Assembly (NCBI RefSeq): GCF_000014945.1
Contig: NC_008553.1
Coordinates: forward strand, 1,178,001-1,242,000
From: Methanothrix thermoacetophila PT
GTDB lineage: Archaea > Halobacteriota > Methanosarcinia > Methanotrichales > Methanotrichaceae
DNA: 64,000 nucleotides
Direction of reading: 5' to 3'
The position numbers were made by a program, and so were the translations under genes. This document shows, piece after piece, positions 7,956 through 16,728 of this stretch (its first letter is position 1; each line of letters starts with the position of its first letter). The notes beneath the pieces are model-generated. The model was not told where the DNA came from, made no database searches, and was given only the letters and a program-made list of their open reading frames with translations.

Positions 7956-9645
7956 AGGGGGCATCGTCTACGATCCTGCCAACGGGATCTTCGGCGAGGA
8001 GATGGATATATGCATAGAGAACGGCCGGATAGCTGAGGACGCCGGCGGGGAGGTGATTGATGCCAGAGGTCTTCTGGTTATGCCTGGCGGTGTGGATGCG
8101 CACTCGCATATCGCAGGGCCGAAGCTGAACACTGGAAGGATAATGCGCCCCGACGACTCCAGGATGGGAACTGAGCCGAGGACGAGGGTCTGCAGGCCGT
8201 CGACGGGATATACGGTGCCTAACTGCTACGCCATAGGCTACAGGTACGCCAGGCTTGGATACACCACCGCGTTCGAGGCCGCGACGCCGATAATAGAGGC
8301 CCGCCACACGCATGAGGAGCTGGAGGAGATCCCAATCGTTGACAAGGGCGCCCTTACGCTCTTCGGAAGCAACTGGACCGTGATGGAGTGCGTGCGCGAG
8401 AACGATATGGATATGCTCGCTGCATACGTTGCGTGGGGCTTGAGGGCCGCGCGCGGATACGGCGTTAAGATCGTGAATCCGGGCGGCGGCGAGGCATGGG
8501 GTTTCGGATCGAACGTGAAGAGCGTGCACGATCCGGTGCCGCACTTCGATGTAACTCCAGCACAGATTATACGAGCGCTTGCAGAGGTCAACGAGCGTCT
8601 CAGACTTCCACACTCGATACACCTGCACTTCAACAATCTGGGCAGGCCTGGGAATTACACCACAGCGATCGAGACCCTTGAGCTGCTGAAGGACATAAAG
8701 CCGAGCAGGATGCGGCAGGTTGTGCATGTCGCGCACATGCAGTTCTCAGCGTATGGCGGCACAGGCTGGAAGGACTTCGAGTCGAAGGCATCTGCGATAG
8801 CGGAGTACTTCAACCAAACAAATCATGCTACGATGGATCTCGGCCAGATAATATTCGGCCCTGCCACAACAATGACCGCTGATGCGCCGCTGGAGTATGC
8901 GAACGCCAGGATCGGGCACCAGAAATGGTCGAACCACGATATAGAGCTAGAGGAGTCCAGCGGTGTGGTGCCGTGGGTTTACACGAGAAAGATGCCTGTC
9001 AACGCGGTCCAGTGGGCGATAGGGCTGGAGCTAGCGCTTCTCACAAAAGATCCTTGGAAGGTGGTCATGACAACAGACCATCCGAACGGCGGGCCGTTCG
9101 TCAACTACCCTGAGATAATATCGCTGCTGATGAGCAGGGAGAAGCGCGAGGAGGAGATGAAGACGCTGCACGAGGTGGTGAGATCAAGAAGCACCCTACC
9201 ATCGATTGAGAGAGAGATGGATTGGTCAGAGATCGTGATAATGACGAGAGCTGCACCTGCGAGAATTCTTGGCCTGGAGGACAAGGGGCATCTTGGCATC
9301 GGCGCTGATGGAGATGTATCGATATACAACATCAGACCAGATGAGATCGACCCGTCGAAGGATCATGCAGTGGTGAAGGCAGGCATGTCCAGGGCGAAGT
9401 ACACGATAAAGGGCGGTGCTGTTGTAGTAAGGGACGGCGAGATAGTCGCAGCGCCACAGGGAAGGACATACTGGGTGGATGCCGCTGTTCCTGAGAGCGA
9501 TATGGATCGCATGCTGTCTTCTCTCAAAGAGAAGTTCGAGAGGTACTACAGCATAAGGATGTCGAACTACATGGTGCAGGACGCGTATGTACCGAATCCG
9601 GTTGTGGTGAATGCTGGAATGCAGCCTCTGAAAGAGGTGATCTGA
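7945..9645 (+). CDS. fwdA: Formylmethanofuran dehydrogenase subunit A
   Basis: A 566-residue amidohydrolase-type subunit that condenses formate with methanofuran at a binuclear metal site. Metal ligands are visible as DAHSH (His53, His55), HLHFNN, and TDHPNGGPF; Lys175 in GVKIVNPGG is the candidate carboxylated lysine. The start is the ATG at 7945, with AGGAGG ten bases upstream and an 11-base overlap with fwdB; the longer in-frame extension to 7873 lies wholly within fwdB. It is the third gene of fwdDBAC. Confidence 0.95.
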   Translation: MIIKGGIVYDPANGIFGEEMDICIENGRIAEDAGGEVIDARGLLVMPGGVDAHSHIAGPKLNTGRIMRPDDSRMGTEPRTRVCRPSTGYTVPNCYAIGYRYARLGYTTAFEAATPIIEARHTHEELEEIPIVDKGALTLFGSNWTVMECVRENDMDMLAAYVAWGLRAARGYGVKIVNPGGGEAWGFGSNVKSVHDPVPHFDVTPAQIIRALAEVNERLRLPHSIHLHFNNLGRPGNYTTAIETLELLKDIKPSRMRQVVHVAHMQFSAYGGTGWKDFESKASAIAEYFNQTNHATMDLGQIIFGPATTMTADAPLEYANARIGHQKWSNHDIELEESSGVVPWVYTRKMPVNAVQWAIGLELALLTKDPWKVVMTTDHPNGGPFVNYPEIISLLMSREKREEEMKTLHEVVRSRSTLPSIEREMDWSEIVIMTRAAPARILGLEDKGHLGIGADGDVSIYNIRPDEIDPSKDHAVVKAGMSRAKYTIKGGAVVVRDGEIVAAPQGRTYWVDAAVPESDMDRMLSSLKEKFERYYSIRMSNYMVQDAYVPNPVVVNAGMQPLKEVI

Positions 9646-9646
9646 G

Positions 9647-10420
9647 ATGCGCACCATCACCATAAAGCTTCCGCAGTACCATGGCGTGCCGGTGGAGGCG
9701 GAGAGGATATCTCCGGATGTTCTTGCAGGTCTCAGCATCAGGGAGATTTCTGAGATCGAGGTATGGCAGGGCAACAGGAGATTGCGGCTTTCGGATATCT
9801 TTTTGATCTCAGGCGATACTGACCCGGACAAGCCGGAGAACACGAGAGTCGTCGTAGAGGGCGATCTCTCAAAGGTCAAGCGTCTCGGTGAGGGCATGTC
9901 TGCCGGAGTTATGGAGATCATCGGTGACGCTGGAATGCACGCGGGAAACAGCATGCGCGGCGGAGTTCTGCGTATAAAAGGAGATGCAGGTGACTGGCTC
10001 GGGAGGGAGATGCGCGGAGGCAGGATCGAGGTCGATGGGAACGCGGGCAACTACGCTGGCGCCGGCTACCGCGGTGAGCGATGCGGCATGCGCGGCGGGG
10101 AGATAATTATAAAGGGGAATGCAGGTGCATTCCTTGGCGAGCATCTCTGTGGCGGGACGATCGAGGTCATGGGAGATGCTGGCGACTTCCCGGGGTGCGC
10201 GAATCAGGGTGGCATAATCCGCATACATGGACATGCTAACCTCCCCGGGGCTGAAATGGTCAAGGGCAGCATAACCGCAGGGAGCGCACGCGTGCTTCCC
10301 AGCTTCGCATATGAGGATATCGTGGAGCTGGGTGATATGACTTACAAAAAATATGTCGGAGATCTGGTTGAAAATGGCAAAGGTGAGCTCTATATTGCTT
10401 CTGGCCAGATCGGTAAATAA
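9647..10420 (+). CDS. fwdC: Formylmethanofuran dehydrogenase subunit C
   Basis: A 257-residue structural subunit with the GltB-type beta-helix repeat, GxxGxxxGxxMxxG. Repeats are visible from about residue 85 onward (GEGMSAGVMEI, GDAGMHAGNSMRGG, GDAGDWLGREMRGG, GNAGNYAGAGYRG). It clamps FwdA to FwdB in the complex. The start lies one base after the fwdA stop. No fwdF or fwdG polyferredoxin or fwdE gene follows, so electron-transfer subunits must be encoded elsewhere. Confidence 0.94.
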   Translation: MRTITIKLPQYHGVPVEAERISPDVLAGLSIREISEIEVWQGNRRLRLSDIFLISGDTDPDKPENTRVVVEGDLSKVKRLGEGMSAGVMEIIGDAGMHAGNSMRGGVLRIKGDAGDWLGREMRGGRIEVDGNAGNYAGAGYRGERCGMRGGEIIIKGNAGAFLGEHLCGGTIEVMGDAGDFPGCANQGGIIRIHGHANLPGAEMVKGSITAGSARVLPSFAYEDIVELGDMTYKKYVGDLVENGKGELYIASGQIGK

Positions 10421-10457
10421 TAAATCATGTCAGCATATACAGCTTTGAGGTGTCGAG

Positions 10458-11597
10458 TTGATCGATCGCAGCAGGATCTATGAGATTCTGGACGGATATG
10501 AGATGGATGATGTGAGAATAGGCATGATCGCATCTCATTCCGCCCTCGATGTCGCTGATGGCGCTGTGGAGGAGGGCTTCAGAACCCTGGCTGTCTGCCA
10601 GGAGGGGCGGGAGAGGACCTATGTAAAGTACTTCCGGGCGGAACGGGCACCGGACGGAAGGATAATCACGGGAATGATAGATGAAGTGGTGGTCTTAAAG
10701 AGGTTCAAGGATATCCTCGACCAGCAGGATATGCTTCTCAGAAAGAACGTCCTTTTTGTTCCCAACAGGTCATTCACATCTTACTGCGGAATAGATTCGG
10801 TGGAGGACGAGTTCGAGGTCCCGCTCGTGGGCAGCAGGAATCTCCTGAGATCGGAGGAGCGGGGCGACAAGATGGACTACTACTGGCTCCTGGAGAAGGC
10901 AGGCCTGCCATACCCGGAACAGATAGAGCCGGATGAGATCGACTGTCTTGTCATAGTAAAGCTGCCACATGCCGTCAAGACGCTTGAAAGGGGTTTCTTC
11001 ACAGCGGCATCCGCAGAGGAATACTACGAGAAGTCGGAGCTTCTTCTCCGCCAGGGGGTCATAGACAGCGATGGCCTCGAGCTCGCCAGGATCGAGAGGT
11101 ACATAATAGGCCCGGTGTTCAACCTGGACTTCTTCTACTCGCCTCTCAGGGATCGCATCGAGCTTCTCGGGATCGACTGGAGGTTTGAGACGAGCCTTGA
11201 TGGGCATGTGAGGCTTCCGGCACCACAGCAGCTCAGGCTGAACGAGAAGCAGATAAACCCTGAGTACACAGTCTGCGGCCACAACTCCGCGACGCTGAGA
11301 GAGTCTTTGCTGGAGAAGGCTTTTGATCTCGCTGAGAAATATGTTGCAGCGACGAAGGAATACTATCCTCCTGGAATAATCGGCCCGTTCTGTCTCCAGA
11401 CCTGCGTTGACAAGGACCTGAACTTCTACATCTACGATGTGGCGCCCCGCATAGGCGGAGGAACAAACATACACATGGCCGTGGGGCATCCGTATGGAAA
11501 CGCGCTCTGGCGGACGAACATGTCTACTGGAAGGAGACTGGCTAAAGAGGTGAGGCTTGCGATAGAGAGTGATTCACTCAGGAAGATAGTGACCTGA
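10458..11597 (+). CDS. purP: ATP-grasp FAICAR synthetase, PurP type
   Basis: A 379-residue ATP-grasp enzyme of the PurP family, which in archaea makes FAICAR from AICAR, formate and ATP, replacing folate-dependent PurH. Family features are IGMIASHSALDVADGA near residue 22, LVGSRNLLRSEER, YPEQIEPDEI, and the C-terminal VAPRIGGGTNIHM. The start is TTG at 10458, with GAGGTG six bases upstream. Some methanogens carry PurP paralogues of unclear role, so the exact reaction is slightly uncertain. It lies 37 bases after fwdC. Confidence 0.88.
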   Translation: MIDRSRIYEILDGYEMDDVRIGMIASHSALDVADGAVEEGFRTLAVCQEGRERTYVKYFRAERAPDGRIITGMIDEVVVLKRFKDILDQQDMLLRKNVLFVPNRSFTSYCGIDSVEDEFEVPLVGSRNLLRSEERGDKMDYYWLLEKAGLPYPEQIEPDEIDCLVIVKLPHAVKTLERGFFTAASAEEYYEKSELLLRQGVIDSDGLELARIERYIIGPVFNLDFFYSPLRDRIELLGIDWRFETSLDGHVRLPAPQQLRLNEKQINPEYTVCGHNSATLRESLLEKAFDLAEKYVAATKEYYPPGIIGPFCLQTCVDKDLNFYIYDVAPRIGGGTNIHMAVGHPYGNALWRTNMSTGRRLAKEVRLAIESDSLRKIVT

Positions 11598-11674
11598 TTC
11601 GATCCATGAAATCCTTGATGTCTAGTCGAAGCGCAGGGAACACGCCAATCGGGGACGAGTTGCAGGTGAATACC

Positions 11675-12097
11675 ATGCCCGGATCCGGAGAGCATTCGCG
11701 GAAGCTCAGACGCACACTGGATAAGCTCGCAAAGGAGGGGGAGAACGTCCAGCTCGTGTACCCGGCGCTGCTGGAGCGGCACTGCGACAGGAACACGCTG
11801 GCCCTGGCGAGGCTCGGCGGCGATGTGAGGATATCGAGCTGGGTGATCGTCACAGATAAAAACCTGCACTTTGTGAGAGCCGGCATACTCTGGGACAGCG
11901 TGCAGAGCATACCGCTCGATCGCATAACCGATATCGAATACGTCGACGAGTTTCACACCAATACCATCAAGATCCGGGTCGGGGAGCTCTCAGAGAACCT
12001 GGTATTTTACGATGAGCTCGAGGGGATACGCTTCTATCAGTACATGAAGTTCAAGAGATGGAAGGATACGTCTACGTCGTTTCACACTGTCTCCTGA
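11675..12097 (+). CDS. PH-domain-like protein
   Basis: The 140-residue product has a helical N-terminus and then a pleckstrin-homology-like beta-barrel of the prokaryotic type: SWVIVTDKNLHFVR followed by WDSVQSIPLDRITDIEYV and a helix at the end. Such domains help membrane or protein association, but the role is unknown. The ATG at 11675 has GCAGGTGA just upstream; an ATG at 11606 would add 23 residues and cannot be excluded. It overlaps the next gene by 40 bases, suggesting coupled translation. Confidence 0.7.
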   Translation: MPGSGEHSRKLRRTLDKLAKEGENVQLVYPALLERHCDRNTLALARLGGDVRISSWVIVTDKNLHFVRAGILWDSVQSIPLDRITDIEYVDEFHTNTIKIRVGELSENLVFYDELEGIRFYQYMKFKRWKDTSTSFHTVS

Positions 12098-12507
12098 ACC
12101 CGCTCGTCAGGGTCAGGGGGCTCAGGCAGCCCGAGCTCTGTCACAGAGGCCCATTCATACAGCTTCCCTGCCCTGAGGTGATCTACATGGGTCTGGATAG
12201 GTGGGCTGTGACGAGGAACCAGCTTGATGTGCCAGAGTACAGGCGGTTCTGCAGGGAGCTGATGTTATCCTCGCTGGATGCAATGGAGATGCTCTCCAGG
12301 CGTTACAGGATAGCGATCGTGGGGGTTGCAGGAAGCCCGAGCTGTGGCGTGTTCACCACGACCACCGGCTATCAGGGAGGCAGGGTGCGGGAGTCAGAGC
12401 ATGAGGAGATCCGCGGCATGGGCATCTTCATGGAGGAGCTGAGGCGCGCCATGAGCGAGAGAGGAATCGATGTGGAGTGGCACGAGGCGCGCAGCCGCGA
12501 GGATTGA
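12058..12507 (+). CDS. DUF523/TudS-like protein
   Basis: A 149-residue protein related to DUF523 and thiouracil-desulfurase (TudS) proteins. The three cysteine-bearing motifs are SHCLLNPLVRVRG (residues 9-21), LPCPEV and SPSCGVFTTTTG, arranged like the ligands of a [4Fe-4S] cluster in TudS. That suggests sulfur removal from a thiolated substrate, but the substrate is not inferable. The start ATG lies inside the 3' end of the PH-domain gene. There is no signal peptide. Confidence 0.75.
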   Translation: MEGYVYVVSHCLLNPLVRVRGLRQPELCHRGPFIQLPCPEVIYMGLDRWAVTRNQLDVPEYRRFCRELMLSSLDAMEMLSRRYRIAIVGVAGSPSCGVFTTTTGYQGGRVRESEHEEIRGMGIFMEELRRAMSERGIDVEWHEARSRED

Positions 12508-12544
12508 GCGGGCGGGAGGATCTCGACAAATCATCCGGTGGGCC

Positions 12545-12554
12545 GTTATATATC
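12545..12554 (+). promoter_or_regulatory. TATA box of the metal ABC transporter operon
   Basis: GTTATATATC is centred about 25 bases before a likely start near 12574, leaving a leader of about 13 bases before the ATG at 12587. No clear metalloregulator palindrome is seen beside it. Confidence 0.5.
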
Positions 12555-12586
12555 TTCGAGGGCGTTTGAATTATGGGGCATTAAGC

Positions 12587-13435
12587 ATGCGCTCAATCGG
12601 TTTATGTCTGGCTCTGGTGCTGGCGGCTTCACTTATCCTCTCCGGCTGCATCGAGCAGCCTCGCGTGGATGGTGGTGATAAGCTTCTCGTGGTCGCCACG
12701 ATATCGCCGCTGGGAGAGTTTGTCAAGGCGGTCGGTGGGGATCGCGTTGATGTGATGGTGCTGCTCCCACCCGGGGCTGATCCGCATACATTCGAGCCCA
12801 CGCCGGTGCAGATGAAGCATATAGAGAACTCAGATCTTTATGTGAAGAACGGCGCCGGTCTGGAGCTGTGGCTGGACAGATTCTCCTCAGAGGGACTTAA
12901 GGTCGTTGATAGCTCAGAGGGGATCGAGCTGATATATCTGAACGGCACCCCAGACCCCCACATCTGGCTCTCGCCCCGCTGTGCCATGATCCAGGTCGAG
13001 AACATCTGCCGGGCACTGATCGAGGTGGATCCCGATGGCAGGGAGATCTACGAAAGCAACAGAGATGCGTACATAAATGAGCTCAAAGGCCTCGACGAAT
13101 ATCTGAAGAACATACTTTCCAGCGCGAAGGGGCGCATCTTCGTCGTGGATCATCCTGCATGGAGCTACCTCGCTAGGGATTACGGTCTGGTGCAGGTTGC
13201 GATAGAGGAGGGCGAGAGGGAGCCCGGGCCGAGGCGCATCGCCTACATAATAAAAACCGTGAGGGATAACAACATAAAAGCGATACTCGTCGAGCCTGAG
13301 TTCAATCCCAAGATGGCAGAGGTGATCGCATCAGAGGCAGGATGTGAGGTCGTGGAGATCGATCCACTGGCAGGTAATTATATAAATAATATGAGAGCTG
13401 TGGGAGATACCATAGCGGAATCTATTGGAGCATGA
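12587..13435 (+). CDS. Zinc/manganese ABC transporter substrate-binding lipoprotein
   Basis: The 282-residue protein is a cluster A-I solute-binding protein. It has a signal peptide with lipobox LILSGC (Cys21). Metal ligands typical of ZnuA/MntA are His67 in DPHTFEP, His125 in DPHIWLSP and His189 in VDHPAWSYL, with an acidic residue expected in the C-terminal VEIDPLAG. There is no His-rich loop, so zinc versus manganese cannot be decided. The start is the ATG at 12587, which begins the signal peptide. It overlaps the ATPase gene by four bases. Confidence 0.93.
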   Translation: MRSIGLCLALVLAASLILSGCIEQPRVDGGDKLLVVATISPLGEFVKAVGGDRVDVMVLLPPGADPHTFEPTPVQMKHIENSDLYVKNGAGLELWLDRFSSEGLKVVDSSEGIELIYLNGTPDPHIWLSPRCAMIQVENICRALIEVDPDGREIYESNRDAYINELKGLDEYLKNILSSAKGRIFVVDHPAWSYLARDYGLVQVAIEEGEREPGPRRIAYIIKTVRDNNIKAILVEPEFNPKMAEVIASEAGCEVVEIDPLAGNYINNMRAVGDTIAESIGA

Positions 13436-14187
13436 TGTCAGCTGTCTCTATTGAGGGTCTCACGGTCAGGCTAGATGGCAGGATCGTGCTCGAGGACGTC
13501 TGGCTGGAGGTGGGGGAGAGGGATTTTCTTGGCCTGATAGGGCCGAATGGAGGCGGCAAATCGACGCTTCTGAAGGCGATCCTCGGGCTTGTGAAGCCCA
13601 CCTCCGGGCGGGTCAGGGTCTTCGGCAGGGACCCAGTTGCTGCAAGGCCTCTTATCGGATATCTTCCGCAGCACAGCATCTTCGATCAGAGGTTTCCTGT
13701 GAGAGTACTGGATATCGTTCTCATGGGAAGATACCCGCGCGTGGGCATTCTCAAGCGATACAGAAATGAGGATATCGAGGCCGCGAAGAGGGCGCTCGAT
13801 GCCGTCGGCATGTTAGGCCTGGCTGACCGTGAGATCGGAGCTCTCTCAGGAGGCGAGCAGCAGAGGGTCTTCGTCGCCAGGGCGATCGTATCCGATCCGA
13901 AACTGCTCCTGCTCGATGAGCCGACAGCTGGCGTGGATATAACACAGCAGAGGGAGTTCTACGATCTCTTAAAAGATCTGAACAGCAGAATGGCCATAAT
14001 AATGGTATCTCACGATCTCTCCGCCATATCAGCTCACGTCGAGAAGGTCGCATGTCTGAACCAGAGGCTTTACTACCATGGATCAAAGGAGCTCACAGAG
14101 GAGGATCTCGTCCAGGCATACGGATGCCCAATAGTAGATATAATCGCGCATGGGATTCCGCACAGGGTCTTGAGGGAGCACAGGTAG
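13432..14187 (+). CDS. Metal ABC transporter ATP-binding protein
   Basis: A 251-residue ABC ATPase with Walker A GPNGGGKST near residue 36, Q-loop YLPQ, signature LSGGEQQRV, Walker B LLLLDEP and switch histidine in MVSHDLS. It belongs to the ZnuC/MntB type and powers uptake through the permease that follows. It starts with ATGATG at the stop of the binding protein and ends right before the permease ATG, so three subunits are translationally linked. Confidence 0.95.
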   Translation: MMSAVSIEGLTVRLDGRIVLEDVWLEVGERDFLGLIGPNGGGKSTLLKAILGLVKPTSGRVRVFGRDPVAARPLIGYLPQHSIFDQRFPVRVLDIVLMGRYPRVGILKRYRNEDIEAAKRALDAVGMLGLADREIGALSGGEQQRVFVARAIVSDPKLLLLDEPTAGVDITQQREFYDLLKDLNSRMAIIMVSHDLSAISAHVEKVACLNQRLYYHGSKELTEEDLVQAYGCPIVDIIAHGIPHRVLREHR

Positions 14188-15006
14188 ATGAACGACCTGA
14201 TAGGAGAGATGATGCAGTATGAGTTCATGAAGACCGCTCTGGTCGCAGGGCTGATGCTCTCCATTCTCTGCGGGGTTGTTGGAGTGTATGTGGTTTTGAA
14301 CAGGATTGTATTCATTGGTGATGGTGTCGCACACGCTGCCTTCGGAGGCATTGGCCTGGGATATCTGCTGGGGATCGATCCCTTCTTCCTCGCTCTGGTA
14401 GCAGCTGTTCTAGCCGCAGCGGGCATCGGCGCTGTGAGCAGGTTTAAGGTCTCAGAGGACACCGCGATTGGAGTATTCCTTGCGATGGGGATGGCGCTTG
14501 GTGTTCTCCTGATGAGCATGAGCACCGGCTACTCCAGAGATCTATTCGACTACCTCTTCGGAAATATACTCGCAGTATCCTGGATCGATGTGAAGATAAT
14601 GATCGTATTGACAGTGATAATAACAGTGCTGGCACTCGCGCTTTATAAAGAGTTTCTGATACTCTCATTCGATCCGCATTATGGGGAGGCGCTGGGCCTG
14701 CCGGTGGGCAGGCTGAAGATGCTGCTCCTGTGCATGGTGGCATTCACTGTTGTCATGCTGATAAAGATCGTGGGGATAATAATGGTGATAGCCATGCTCA
14801 CAATACCGGCTGCCATAAGCAGACAGCACCTATGCAATCTGAAACTGATTATTGCTCTCTCGGTTATACTGGGCATGATATTTGCGACCGCCGGCCTTCT
14901 GGTATCCTATGCTTTTGATCTCCCATCGGGGGCGACGGTAATACTCATAGCAGCTGCTGCATTCTTTGCAAGCACTGCTGTATCACAGAGAAATGCATCC
15001 GTATGA
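14188..15006 (+). CDS. Metal ABC transporter permease (ABC-3 family)
   Basis: A 272-residue integral membrane protein with about eight hydrophobic spans and the ABC-3 signature region VYVVLNRIVFIGDGVAHAAF (residues about 30-49). It forms the channel of a ZnuB/MntC-type importer. The ATG immediately follows the ATPase stop. The operon ends here; a new TATA box at 15031 serves the next gene. Confidence 0.94.
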   Translation: MNDLIGEMMQYEFMKTALVAGLMLSILCGVVGVYVVLNRIVFIGDGVAHAAFGGIGLGYLLGIDPFFLALVAAVLAAAGIGAVSRFKVSEDTAIGVFLAMGMALGVLLMSMSTGYSRDLFDYLFGNILAVSWIDVKIMIVLTVIITVLALALYKEFLILSFDPHYGEALGLPVGRLKMLLLCMVAFTVVMLIKIVGIIMVIAMLTIPAAISRQHLCNLKLIIALSVILGMIFATAGLLVSYAFDLPSGATVILIAAAAFFASTAVSQRNASV

Positions 15007-15030
15007 GCATCAGTGGCATGTGTGAATCAA

Positions 15031-15039
15031 CTTTATAAG
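15031..15039 (+). promoter_or_regulatory. TATA box of the anchored surface protein gene
   Basis: CTTTATAAG is centred about 26 bases before the ATG at 15063, which implies a leaderless or two-base-leader mRNA. Sequence just downstream of this box, through codon 14, is copied at 16362. Confidence 0.55.
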
Positions 15040-15102
15040 TTCATGTAATCTATACAACCAGGATGCTCCGTTTCATCCTGCTCGCATTGGTTCTCATACA
15101 AT
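15038..15102 (+). repeat. Source copy of a 65-bp duplicated segment
   Basis: These 65 bases run from just after the TATA box through codon 14 of the surface protein. They recur at 16362-16426 with two substitutions, inside a family-2 element. Confidence 0.85.
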
Positions 15103-16034
15103 GTGTGACATGCCAGGAGTTCATGCTCTTTGCGGATGATTCCTACAAGGCTGCTGGCTCCCCTGATATACAGATCTCAGCTGTGAATCCCTTTATTGAT
15201 GCCGGAAAGCCCGCCATCCTAAGACTCATTGTGGCAAACGATGGCAGGCTCAATGCGCTCATCCCCACAGGATTCTCCGGCTCTGAGGATCCGGAGAAGG
15301 AGATGGGGGAGGAGATGAAGGCCGCGGATGCCCTGAATGTGGTTGTGGAGGTATCTTCTGATGGAGCTCTGAGACCAGCCATTCAGAGGAGGAGCGTGCC
15401 TCTGCTCCAGGCCGGAAGCCATGCTGTTCTTGAGTTTCCTGTTGCGGTGGATTTCAATGCATCGAGCTGTGTGCTGAATGTGAATGTCACATATGAGCAT
15501 CAGATGGATGCTAAGATTTCAAAGGGAACGCCGGTGCAGCTGTACGTTCCGGGAAATGCGAGCAGGCAGATACCTCTGGAGGTTCGCAGGAGCGATCGCA
15601 TCACAGTGCTTCATACTGATGGTGTGTTACAGGCAGGCTCAAACAGAAGTCTCGGGATCGTCATCAAAAATCAATCTCCATGGCTGCTGAGGAACTGCAC
15701 CCTGAGGCTGATCGCATCCAGTCCCATTCAGTCCTCGCAGCCTGTATGGGTTGGAGAGCTGATGCCAGGCGAGCCAGTGCTGATATGGGTACGGTCAGAT
15801 GTGGAGATGAATGCCAGCATCGATCAGTACTGGCTCTCGTGCGTGGTTAACCATGATGATGGTGTGGAGCGTCTGACGTTCCCTGTGAGCGTCTCTAGAG
15901 GCCGCTCTCCAATTACATGGATCGCAGCTGCTGCACTCCTATCGCTGATTATCATCGCAGCGCAGTATCTGATGCGCACCGGTGGCATACGAAGAAGATC
16001 TGGCCTCAGGGCCGCAAGGAGACGTCGCAGGTGA
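15063..16034 (+). CDS. Exported, C-terminally anchored surface protein
   Basis: A 323-residue protein with an N-terminal signal peptide (about 1-18) and one C-terminal membrane span (about 288-304), followed by a strongly basic tail ending RAARRRRR. The outside part contains two beta-sandwich-like segments (QISAVNPFIDAGKPAILRLIV and LQAGSNRSLGIVIKNQSPW regions) resembling CARDB/COG1361-type domains of archaeal cell surfaces. Several N-x-S/T sites suit glycosylation. Function is unknown; it is probably an envelope component. Confidence 0.78.
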   Translation: MLRFILLALVLIQCVTCQEFMLFADDSYKAAGSPDIQISAVNPFIDAGKPAILRLIVANDGRLNALIPTGFSGSEDPEKEMGEEMKAADALNVVVEVSSDGALRPAIQRRSVPLLQAGSHAVLEFPVAVDFNASSCVLNVNVTYEHQMDAKISKGTPVQLYVPGNASRQIPLEVRRSDRITVLHTDGVLQAGSNRSLGIVIKNQSPWLLRNCTLRLIASSPIQSSQPVWVGELMPGEPVLIWVRSDVEMNASIDQYWLSCVVNHDDGVERLTFPVSVSRGRSPITWIAAAALLSLIIIAAQYLMRTGGIRRRSGLRAARRRRR

Positions 16035-16079
16035 GCACAAGGTCCTACCTGTGATCCACAGTTTAGACATATAATGGCT

Positions 16080-16192
16080 GCAGCATACTGATTAATGATA
16101 TTTACAATTCTGAGGGCACGTATCTCATACGGATAAGGACTTGCTTCATGAAACGCAGCATACTGATTAATGATATTCTCAGTTCTGAGGGG
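16080..16192 (+). repeat. Direct repeat pair (37 bp, 76-base period)
   Basis: GCAGCATACTGATTAATGAT occurs at 16080 and again at 16156, each copy running on into a similar TTCTGAGG. The second copy leads straight into family-1 element C. It looks like a small local duplication. Confidence 0.7.
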
Positions 16193-16467
16193 CCTGTCCG
16201 GACGAGAGCTGTGGCCAGAGATCCGGATCTTCCCCTCTTCTGCACATCATAAACACTACGCTCTTATCCATACGATCTGGAAAGACAATGGCCCCAGCAT
16301 GCGTTCTTGGAGAATGAATGAGTGCTTCCAACAACCAGACTACATTTCCTCTAAGTTGTTGAGTTCATGTAATCTATACAACCAGGATGCTCCGTTCCAT
16401 CCTACTCGCATTGGTTCTCATACAATAACACACAAGAGCAAACACCTAATCCTATTCGGACACATTC
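16190..16467 (-). mobile_element. MITE-like element, family 1, copy C, split by a family-2 insertion
   Basis: The left part (16190-16258, GGGCCTGTCCGGACGAGAGC through CATAAACACTA) and the right part (16440-16467, AAACACCTAATCCTATTCGG) join into one inverted family-1 element when the intervening family-2 element is removed. The junction repeats are AAACACTA and AAACACCTA. Confidence 0.7.
16259..16439 (+). mobile_element. MITE-like element, family 2, enlarged copy inside a family-1 element
   Basis: Opens CGCTCTTATCC and closes ACACAAGAGC. The interior matches the 2450 and 55642 copies up to CTAAGTTGTTG. A 65-bp segment copied from the 5' end of the surface protein gene (16362-16426) then precedes the terminal ACACACAAGAGC. 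Flanks AAACAC(C)TA look like a target duplication. Confidence 0.72.
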
Positions 16468-16643
16468 TGAGAGTGTAACATCAATCCTTCTGTTTTATCT
16501 GAACGGGAATGAGCTCAGGGTTCGAAGATAATCGCTGCTGCATCATGTCGTGGGCTCAAATCACCAAATGTTTTGCTAGAATCTCGAAATATCCCGGCAC
16601 AGTATCTCATAACTCCTGCGGGGTCAATGCTGTTGGTCTCAAT

Positions 16644-16665
16644 GATGCTGCGCAAGCGCAGCATC
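16644..16665. other. Perfect 10-bp hairpin
   Basis: GATGCTGCGC and GCGCAGCATC are exact inverted repeats separated by AA. It is too far from any stop codon (610 bases after the surface protein) to be a clear terminator. Function unknown. Confidence 0.5.
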
Positions 16666-16728
16666 CTGCTACCAGATCGTGGCGCTGGGTTACAGGTGGA
16701 ACTGCTTCACAACGAAAACTAAGGGGGT

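Noticed and set aside
12470-12586. Longer N-terminus for the metal-binding lipoprotein
   Set aside because: It would bury the signal peptide and lipobox and would cover the TATA box at 12545.
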